A stretch of 14,677 nucleotides of DNA, from NCBI GenBank assembly GCA_964451605.1, contig CAYVJA010000062.1, forward strand, positions 1-14,677, in the 5' to 3' direction. The stretch is from JAQVSH01 sp964451605. Its GTDB lineage: Bacteria; Bacteroidota; Bacteroidia; Bacteroidales; UBA4181. The position numbers and the translations under genes were made by a program. The notes below the pieces were generated by a model, which saw only the letters and a list, made by a program, of their open reading frames with translations, was not told the DNA's origin and did not search any database. Shown here piece by piece: positions 6,934 to 12,444 of the stretch. Each line of letters begins with the position of its first letter. Position 1 is the stretch's first letter.

Positions 6934-6948
6934 TTCGCGCTTGCGCGT
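6934..6948. repeat. CG-rich palindromic module, dispersed copy
   Basis: TTCGCGCTTGCGCGT contains the near-perfect palindrome CGCGC-TT-GCGCG. The exact reverse complement of this 15-mer occurs at 4588-4602 and 12279-12293, and a one-mismatch copy is at 4627-4641. All copies lie in spacers, between repeat ladders. Confidence 0.85.
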
Positions 6949-6952
6949 ATTA

Positions 6953-7008
6953 ACCATTCACCATTAACCATTCACCATTAACCATTCACCATTAACCATT
7001 AACAATTA
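6953..7008. repeat. Heptamer array (ACCATTC/ACCATTA) at the ATPase 3' end
   Basis: A 14-bp unit made of ACCATTC and ACCATTA repeats three times (6953-6994), followed by ACCATTA (6995-7001) and ACAATTA (7002-7008). The array runs over the TAA stop of the ATPase (6999-7001), so its last codons Asn-Cys-stop are repeat-derived. The same heptamers occur at 4564-4681 and 8393-8480. Confidence 0.9.
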
Positions 7009-8315
7009 ATAAGTTGGTTGGTCCAATCGGCAAGCGAGGCGGGAATGCTGAGTAATCGGTTGGTTTTCTTTAGGTTGTTCATTGAGTAGCGTATGCTGAG
7101 GGTGGGTTCGAATTTGGATGTGTAAACCGCCAGGCTTTTTCCGCTGATTCGGTTTTCCGCTTTTACTTCTATCGGTATGATATGTGTTCGTTGTTGGAGG
7201 AGGAAGTCGACCTCGGCTCTGTTTTCTGAACTCCAGTAGTAGGGCAGGCCATCGGATTGTGGAATAAGTGCCTGTAAAATGGCATTCTCGGCTAAGGCTC
7301 CTTTGAACTCAATATATCCGGCGTTGCCCGATAAAATGGCTTCGGGCGAAAGTTTGGCCAGACGTCGCAAGATACCACAGTCGAATGCGTACACTTTGAA
7401 TGCCGACAGAGCCTGGTAGGCACTTAGAGGAATGCCGGGTTTCGCCACATTGAACACGCGATAGATCAATCCTGCCTCTTCTAACCAAAGCAATGCATCC
7501 TCGTATTCGCGGGCACGGGCACCGGTTTTGACTACTTTGTAGAGGAATTTTCGGTTTTCTTTGGCTAGTTGAGAGGGTAGCGAATTCCATAAGTTTTGGA
7601 TTCGTGCAATATCAACCGGTGCTGCATATTTGGAGAAATCGAGTGTGTAAAGGTCCAGGATATTTTGTAAGACATTTTCGATGGTTTGCATTCCTTCGTT
7701 TCCGAGTAGCGCAGAAACCGCTTCGGGCATACCTCCGCATATGAGGTATCGCTTATATTCAATGGCCAATTTGTGCAGAATGATTTCGGGTAGTGGTTCA
7801 ATCTGTTTCAGGCTGTTGACATAGTTGAAGGTTTGAGGATCGGAAGCACGCAAAAACTCTTTAAAGGTTATGGGGTACATCCGGAAGAGCTGAACTTTTC
7901 CTACCGGAACCGACATTTTTTTCTTGCGAACGGCTACGCCTAACAACGAGCCTGCAGCAATAACGTGATATTGAGGAGCCTCTTCGCAAAAGTATTTTAG
8001 GCTGTTGAGGGCTCCTTCGCACGCCTGAATTTCATCGAATATCAGAAGCGTCTTTCCCGCAACGATGGGTACAGTAGTGAAGAGGGAGAGCTCTTTCAGG
8101 ATGCGCTCTGTCTCTTTCGTTTTCTCGAAGATACCTGCCAATTCCTCAGTCTTTTCAAAATTGAAGGTAGCCACATAATCGAAACAGGTTTGTCCAAACT
8201 CCTCCATGACCCAACTCTTTCCGGTTTGGCGAGCTCCTTTTAACAGGATAGGTTTGCGAACCTCCTGCTCTTTCCATTGCTTGAGCTGCTCGATGATATC
8301 ACGCTGAATCTTCAT
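6999..8315 (-). CDS. AAA ATPase with DUF4143 domain
   Basis: The 438-residue product starts at the ATG at 8315 (MKIQRDIIEQLKQW). The N-terminal AAA domain has Walker A GARQTGKS at 27-34, Walker B TLLIFDE at 89-95 and AAGSLLG near 120. RMYPITFKEF at 145-154 and GGMPEAV at 194-200 are typical of this ATPase/DUF4143 family. The C-terminal DUF4143 part contains a PD-(D/E)xK nuclease-like pattern: Glu343, Asp370 (AEVDFLL) and EVK at 383-385. Length fits the family. Function is unknown; such genes are common, patchily distributed accessory genes in Bacteroidota. It separates the sensor kinase from its regulator, has its own promoter-like element (8377-8384), and is bordered on both sides by heptamer arrays, which suggests later insertion. 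By eye its codons look more AT-rich than the neighbours, not quantified. Confidence 0.93.
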   Translation of the reverse strand: MKIQRDIIEQLKQWKEQEVRKPILLKGARQTGKSWVMEEFGQTCFDYVATFNFEKTEELAGIFEKTKETERILKELSLFTTVPIVAGKTLLIFDEIQACEGALNSLKYFCEEAPQYHVIAAGSLLGVAVRKKKMSVPVGKVQLFRMYPITFKEFLRASDPQTFNYVNSLKQIEPLPEIILHKLAIEYKRYLICGGMPEAVSALLGNEGMQTIENVLQNILDLYTLDFSKYAAPVDIARIQNLWNSLPSQLAKENRKFLYKVVKTGARAREYEDALLWLEEAGLIYRVFNVAKPGIPLSAYQALSAFKVYAFDCGILRRLAKLSPEAILSGNAGYIEFKGALAENAILQALIPQSDGLPYYWSSENRAEVDFLLQQRTHIIPIEVKAENRISGKSLAVYTSKFEPTLSIRYSMNNLKKTNRLLSIPASLADWTNQLINC

Positions 8316-8376
8316 AGAATCACCTTTTATGTGCAGTTTATGTGTAGCGATTCACATTATCCGCACGAATCTTTGG

Positions 8377-8384
8377 CAAATATA
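8377..8384 (-). promoter_or_regulatory. Candidate -7 element for the ATPase gene
   Basis: On the minus strand this is TATATTTG, an exact match to TAnnTTTG, 61 bp before the ATPase start. The -33 region falls in the adjacent heptamer array and has no clear TTTG. It would give a leader of about 55 nt. It suggests the ATPase can be transcribed independently of the kinase. Confidence 0.45.
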
Positions 8385-8392
8385 GAAATAAT

Positions 8393-8482
8393 AATGGTTA
8401 GTGGTGAATGGTTAATGGTTAATGGTGAATGGTGAATGATGCGCGCAGCGCGCATCATTCACCATTCACCATTAACCATTAA
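8393..8482. repeat. Heptamer array folded into a 35-bp perfect palindrome
   Basis: Seven heptamers (AATGGTT, AATGGTG and variants) fill 8393-8441. They are followed by CGCGC-A-GCGCG (8442-8452) and four inverted heptamers (8453-8480). Bases 8412-8446 and 8448-8482 are exact reverse complements around a single A at 8447. The right arm includes the last two codons and the TAA stop (8472-8474) of the histidine kinase. The structure could extrude as a cruciform, or form a long hairpin at the 3' end of the kinase message. Confidence 0.92.
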
Positions 8483-9512
8483 ACAGCAGCGTCAATTCAC
8501 TTCTGAACTGTTTGTCGGTTTGGTCTGTCTGCAGGGTGTAGCGGCCGGGGAAGGTGAGCTCGAGGCGTTGTTTTACGTTGGCTATGCCTACGCCGCCGGT
8601 TCGGCCTTTGGAGGTGGCAATCTGCGGGGCAACGCTGTTTTCGGTGAGGAGGTGGAGGGTGTTGTCGCGGAGAGTGAGCCCGATGCGTATGTAACCCTCT
8701 TTGTTGGCTTCGATCCGGCTGTGTTTGAAGCAGTTTTCTATGAAGGGCTGCAGGATCATGGGGGGGATGAGGGCGTGGGGTTGTTCGATGTGTTGAACGA
8801 ATTCTACGTTTCGGCTTTCGCCGATACGCATTTTCTGGAAAGAGAGGAAGTTTTCTATGTATTGTACCTCTTTCTCAACGGGGACTTTTTCGGCAAGACA
8901 GTCGTCGGTAACGTAGCGCAGCATGGCAGAGAGGTGCAGGATGCTTTCGGCGGCGTTTTCGTCGTGGGTGTAGACCATGCTGTAGATGTTGTTGAGGGCG
9001 TTAAAAAGGAAGTGGGGGTTGATCTGCGATTTCAGGAAGCGCAGCTCCATCTGGCTCTTTTCGTATTCGAGCTGCGCCGCCTTTTGGGTCATCTCTTTGG
9101 CTTTTACGGTGGAGTGCTCGATGGTGGCCATGAAGTAGGCCGCTCCCAGCAGAATGGTCGATTTAAAGATGGGGTAGATGAGAGGGTTGTTGCGGGGAAA
9201 GTCATTTGCCACAATATGGGTGAAGACCCACCGCTCCAGGGCTACGGTTCCCCATGTCATAAGAAGCAGAATCACTGAGGATATCAGGATATAGCCAAAT
9301 TGGTTGCCTTTATCCAGGTATCTCGGAATTAAAACCTTTTTGGCCAAAATAGTGATGAAGAGCATTCCCGCAATAGAGAGTGCCGATAATACGGCCGAGC
9401 CCTTTACGTCGTAGCGCGATCCGCCGATAAAGAGGAACAGGTAGATACCTCCCCATACCAACAGATCTGTGCTGTTGGCTTTTAGGTGTTGAAGAAGCGG
9501 GTTCTTTGCCAT
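8472..9512 (-). CDS. LytS-type sensor histidine kinase
   Basis: The 346-residue product starts at the ATG at 9512 (MAKNPLLQHLK). An in-frame ATG at 9566 would add 18 residues; I prefer 9512 because a TAnnTTTG box (9535-9542) lies inside that extension and the shorter form fits the family. Four membrane segments are predicted at about 17-31, 41-57, 73-90 and 115-131. A coiled-coil stretch (136-157) leads to the His_kinase motif SQINPHFLFN with phospho-acceptor His167. The ATPase domain has PPMILQPFIEN with Asn260 and the glycine box GRTGGVGI at 303-310. There is no large extracellular domain, so the signal is probably sensed in the membrane. Its partner is the LytTR regulator at 6018-6869. It is divergent from the TolC/adaptor/pump operon. 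The last residues are encoded by heptamer repeat sequence. Confidence 0.93.
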   Translation of the reverse strand: MAKNPLLQHLKANSTDLLVWGGIYLFLFIGGSRYDVKGSAVLSALSIAGMLFITILAKKVLIPRYLDKGNQFGYILISSVILLLMTWGTVALERWVFTHIVANDFPRNNPLIYPIFKSTILLGAAYFMATIEHSTVKAKEMTQKAAQLEYEKSQMELRFLKSQINPHFLFNALNNIYSMVYTHDENAAESILHLSAMLRYVTDDCLAEKVPVEKEVQYIENFLSFQKMRIGESRNVEFVQHIEQPHALIPPMILQPFIENCFKHSRIEANKEGYIRIGLTLRDNTLHLLTENSVAPQIATSKGRTGGVGIANVKQRLELTFPGRYTLQTDQTDKQFRSELTLLFNG

Positions 9513-9534
9513 ACGATGTAAAAGGGTTCGTCGG

Positions 9535-9542
9535 CAAAAGTA
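9535..9542 (-). promoter_or_regulatory. Candidate -7 element for the histidine kinase
   Basis: On the minus strand this reads TACTTTTG, an exact TAnnTTTG match 22 bp before the ATG at 9512. No convincing TTTG is seen at the -33 distance, so the call is tentative. It bears on the choice of start codon. Confidence 0.3.
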
Positions 9543-9650
9543 GCTTCGTAGAAAATTGTTTTCCATTTTTTTCAATCAACAGGCAGGTTTTCTCAGCAAA
9601 ATGAGGGCCGAAGTTTTGATTGAGATTCTGGCCCGTTTGGTTGAAAATAT

Positions 9651-9681
9651 TTTGTCTCTGTGCGCTATTCTTACACTTTTG
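9651..9681 (+). promoter_or_regulatory. Candidate promoter of the efflux operon
   Basis: TTTG at 9651-9654 is followed after 19 bp by CACTTTTG at 9674-9681, one mismatch from TAnnTTTG. Transcription would start near 9688, giving a leader of about 48 nt before the TolC start at 9736. In the same divergent region GGTTGAA occurs at 9639-9645 and 9713-9719, and TCAATCAA (9572-9579) is the inverse of TTGATTGA (9616-9623); these are possible regulator sites, unproven. Confidence 0.45.
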
Positions 9682-9735
9682 CGCATCCTTTTGGGGCTGC
9701 TAAATCCCATCAGGTTGAACAAAAATAATTAATTC

Positions 9736-11200
9736 ATGAATAGCATGTTGTCAAGAAGTTTCCATTTTGCTGCGGTGTTGCTGTTTCTTTCGGCATTCTC
9801 GCTCGAAAGAGCTAAGGCCGAAGATGTACCGACAGTTGCAGTAAGAGCTGTTGCGGCCGATGCCGATACGGTGTGGCTTTCGCTCGATGAGGCGGTGGAG
9901 AGGGCCATTAAGAATAATACCGGCCAGAAGGTGGCTGCCCGTGAGGTCGAGAAGACGGAGTGGGCTAAAAAAGAGAGCCGCGCCGCTTTGTTACCCTCTC
10001 TTTCGGCTACCGGGGTCTATACCCGCGTGGTGAAGAAGCAGGTGATGGCGTTGACTATGGGCGGACAAACCAACCGCATTGCGGTAGGTACCGATAACTC
10101 CTATTACGGCGGGTTTAACTTTTCGTTGCCGCTCATTGCGCCAACCGCCTGGGAAACCGTTAAGAAGGCCGAACTTGATATCGAAGCCGCCGAAGTGGCC
10201 GCGAAGGTCTCAGGGAATGCGCTGGTGCAACAGGTAAAGCAGGCCTATTTTTCGATTTTGCTGGCGCGCGAGTCGAAGCGTGTTTTGCAGCAGGCCTACG
10301 ATTTGGCCCTCTACAATGCGAAGATGGTTTCGGAAAAATTCGATAAAGGGTCGGTTTCGGAATATGATAAGCTGCGTGCCGAGGTGCGGGTAAAGAACCA
10401 GAAGCCGCCCCTGGTGGCTGCAGAGCTCTCGGAGGCGCTATCTTCTATGAAGTTGCGTGTATTGATGGGCGACGATCCCGAAACTCCTATCTGTTTTTCG
10501 GGTTCCATCAGCGACTACGCAGGCAGGATGGTGGCCATTTCCGATACCGAAGGTCTGTTAGAGAAGGCCGCCAATCATCCGGAGTTGTATGCCCTCGATG
10601 TGCAGAGCCGGTTATTGATGCAGTCCGAAAAGATGGTGAAGATGGCCTATCTGCCCACACTTTCGGCATCGGGGAATTATCAGTGGACCTCTCTCAATGA
10701 AGATTTTAAGATAGGTAGTTATCGCTGGACCCCATACAGTACTGTGGGTCTTTCGTTGAATATTCCCCTGTTCGACGGCGGACAAAAGGCCATGCGCCTG
10801 AAACAACTTCGGTTGTCGGCCGAGACGCTCGACGACCGGGCCGAGGAGTTGCTGCGCGGGCTGAACCTTGAGGTTCGAAGCGCTTTGATGAGTATGCAGA
10901 ATGCCCTTGAGGAGCTCGATTCGAATCGTGCCGGTGTTGAGGGTGCCGAGAAGGCCTATGCCATCAGTACCAAGCGGTACGAAACCGGTGCCGGCACACT
11001 GCTCGAGTTGAACGATTCGGAGATGACCCTTACACAAAGCCGTTTGGCTTATCAACAATCCATTTATAACTATATGGTGGCCAAGACCTACGGCGGCAAG
11101 TTCAACCTCCGCTTCGACGACACCAACCCGGAGACCGAGTCNNNNNNNNNNCGAGAAGGCCACCGGCGAATATGTCGATCTAATAGAACCCCTTAATTAA
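9736..11200 (+). CDS. TolC-family outer membrane efflux protein (contains assembly gap)
   Basis: The product starts at the ATG at 9736. A signal peptide ends at AKA (26-28). LSLDEAVERAIKNN followed by AALLPSLSATG is the classic start of the first outer membrane efflux (OEP) repeat, and SLNIPLFDGGQ begins the second. Long amphipathic helices make up the rest, as expected for the trimeric alpha-barrel channel. About 468 residues precede ten Ns at 11142-11151. Reading straight across the Ns gives an implausible tail; the other frame after the gap encodes EKATGEYVDLIEPLN and stops at 11198-11200, 8 bp before the adaptor gene. I take that as the true end, so the real gap length must be a multiple of three. 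It forms the outer-membrane exit of the tripartite pump with the two genes downstream. Substrate unknown. Confidence 0.93.
11142..11151. other. Assembly gap (10 N) inside the TolC gene
   Basis: A run of exactly ten Ns, probably a placeholder of unknown true length. The frames on either side disagree if the length is taken as ten. Confidence 0.95.
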
Positions 11201-11208
11201 ATTCTGGT

Positions 11209-12231
11209 ATGAAGAATCTTGTTTCACTGATTTCGGTTGTTGTGCTTTCTGTTTCGGTTCTCGCTTCGTGCGGTACAAAGAACGCGAAAAATACCCCTGT
11301 GGAGGCAGCTCCCGAGGCGGTACAGGTTGAACTGGCCGAAGCACGGTTAATAAATAGTCCTCAGACGGCCGAATTTTCGGCGACTGTCGAGGCAGATGTG
11401 GTGAATAAAATTGCGCCCGCCATGGCCGTGCGTATCGATAAAATTTTTGTGGAAGTAGGCCACCAGGTTAAGGCCGGTCAGAAACTGGTTCAAATGGAGT
11501 CTTCGTCGCTGATTCAGGCCGAAACCCAGCTCAAGAACCTGGAGGCCGACTTTATCCGGATTGACGAGTTATTTAAGGTGGGCGGCGTTTCGCGTGCCGA
11601 ATGGGACGCAAAAAAGACTGCCCTGGAGGTGTCGCGTACTGCTTTCCGTAACTTGCAGGATAATACCTTCTTAACCAGTCCTGTTTCGGGAGTGGTAACT
11701 GCCCGCAATTACGACAATGGCGATATGTATGCTATGGCAAATCCCATTTTGGTGGTCGAACAGATTACCCCTGTTAAGTTGTTGATAAATGTCTCGGAGT
11801 CGTATTATACCGGATTGAAGAAAGGTATGCCGGCCGAAGTTAAGCTCGATGTCTATGGTGAGGAGTTGTTCAACGGAACCGTATCGCTGATTTACCCCTC
11901 AGTCGATCCGACAACCCGCACCATCCCGGTTGAGGTTACCCTTCGCAACGCCGATCAGCGCGTACGTCCCGGGATGTCGGCAACGGTTGTGTTGCACCTG
12001 GGCGATGCCGAAAGGGTGGTTGTACCCGATCGTGCCATTGTTCGCCAGAGCGGAAGCGGCAATCGCTATGTTTTCCTCTACGATAACGGAAAAGTCTTGT
12101 TCCGCGAGATAACCATCGGCCGTAGAGTAGATTCCGATTACGAGGTGATCTCGGGTCTTTCGGCAGGCGACAAAGTAGTGGTGTCGGGGCAGAACAGGCT
12201 GAATGAGGGAACAAGGGTAATTGTGCTTTAA
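11209..12231 (+). CDS. RND efflux periplasmic adaptor (membrane-fusion lipoprotein)
   Basis: The 340-residue product starts at the ATG at 11209, 8 bp after the TolC stop. Residues 1-21 are a lipoprotein signal with lipobox LASC (Cys21). Two half-motifs of the lipoyl-like domain are at about 66-97 (VEVGHQVKAGQKLVQME) and 154-184 (SPVSGVVTARNYDNGDM), joined by a short alpha-hairpin (98-150). The beta-barrel has the adaptor hallmark DPTTRTIPVEV (233-243) and RPGMSATV (253-260). A membrane-proximal domain ends in GDKVVVSGQNRLNEG. It bridges the inner-membrane pump to the TolC channel. The lipid anchor replaces the membrane helix of other adaptors, and no surface-export acidic signal follows the cysteine. 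The last codons and stop lie in an 18-bp perfect hairpin. Confidence 0.95.
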   Translation: MKNLVSLISVVVLSVSVLASCGTKNAKNTPVEAAPEAVQVELAEARLINSPQTAEFSATVEADVVNKIAPAMAVRIDKIFVEVGHQVKAGQKLVQMESSSLIQAETQLKNLEADFIRIDELFKVGGVSRAEWDAKKTALEVSRTAFRNLQDNTFLTSPVSGVVTARNYDNGDMYAMANPILVVEQITPVKLLINVSESYYTGLKKGMPAEVKLDVYGEELFNGTVSLIYPSVDPTTRTIPVEVTLRNADQRVRPGMSATVVLHLGDAERVVVPDRAIVRQSGSGNRYVFLYDNGKVLFREITIGRRVDSDYEVISGLSAGDKVVVSGQNRLNEGTRVIVL

Positions 12232-12256
12232 TGCGCGACGCGCATTAAAGCACAAT
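12220..12256 (+). repeat. 18-bp perfect inverted repeat spanning the adaptor stop codon
   Basis: Bases 12220-12237 are the exact reverse complement of 12239-12256, with a single A (12238) at the centre. The left arm holds the last three codons and the TAA stop (12229-12231) of the adaptor gene. The apex is GCGCG-A-CGCGC, similar to the apex of the palindrome at 8412-8482. No U tract follows. It lies between the adaptor and pump genes of one operon, so it could reduce read-through or protect the upstream message. Confidence 0.9.
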
Positions 12257-12278
12257 GGTTAACTATCAATAAATTAGC

Positions 12279-12316
12279 ACGCGCAAGCGCGAAAAAATAT
12301 CGAATTGTCACATTGT
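12279..12316 (+). repeat. Palindromic module plus 8-bp units before the pump gene
   Basis: ACGCGCAAGCGCGAA at 12279-12293 is the reverse complement of the module at 6934-6948. It is followed by 8-mers GAATTGTC (12301-12308) and ACATTGTT (12309-12316), of the type found before the response regulator and the sialidase. The inverted 14-mer at 12299-12312 also occurs at 6891-6904, so two spacers share the same modules in the same order on opposite strands. Confidence 0.8.
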
Positions 12317-12334
12317 TTTTGTTTGATTTAATCG

Positions 12335-12344
12335 NNNNNNNNNN
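12335..12344. other. Assembly gap (10 N) in the adaptor/pump spacer
   Basis: Exactly ten Ns inside repeat-rich spacer sequence. The true length, and thus the adaptor-to-pump distance, is unknown. Confidence 0.95.
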
Positions 12345-12347
12345 ACA

Positions 12348-12421
12348 AGTGTAACAGTGAAATAGTGCTCTGGTGCTTTAGTGCTCTAGTGCTGCGCTTC
12401 GCGCGAGTGTAACAGTGATTT
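12348..12421 (+). repeat. AGTGNNNN 8-bp ladder with GC-rich palindrome
   Basis: Six consecutive 8-mers (AGTGTAAC, AGTGAAAT, AGTGCTCT and variants) fill 12348-12395. GCTTCGCGCG follows at 12396-12405, then two more units at 12406-12421. The 22-bp stretch 12388-12409 is identical to 2803-2824 in the LruC/sialidase spacer, almost 10 kb away. Confidence 0.85.
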
Positions 12422-12444
12422 TTGTTTGATTAAATTGTGTTAAG

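Larger units (their letters stand above)
12316..12435 (+). repeat. Direct repeats flanking the gap before the pump gene
   Basis: A 17-bp stretch TTTTTGTTTGATTTAAT at 12316-12332 recurs with one mismatch at 12419-12435, and AGTGTAACAGTGA is identical at 12348-12360 and 12406-12418. Such repeats probably broke the assembly at 12335-12344. No clear promoter for the pump gene is seen here. Confidence 0.8.

Noticed and set aside
6870..6971. N-terminal extension of the response regulator by 34 codons
   Set aside because: The extension is translated repeat ladder and palindrome; the receiver domain starts right after the ATG at 6869.
6953..7008. CRISPR array
   Set aside because: Units are 7 bp and contiguous with no spacers, and no cas genes are present.
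8393..8482. Insertion-sequence terminal inverted repeat
   Set aside because: The arms meet at one base with no transposase between them, and the outer ends show no target-site duplication that I can identify.
8436..9278. Long plus-strand open frame (280 codons) opposite the histidine kinase
   Set aside because: It is antisense to a well-supported kinase gene with all catalytic motifs, starts in the heptamer palindrome, and its product is low-complexity Val/Gly/Phe-rich sequence typical of a codon-bias shadow.
10612..11163. Minus-strand open frame opposite the TolC gene and crossing the Ns
   Set aside because: It depends on the arbitrary gap length and overlaps a clear TolC-family coding region.
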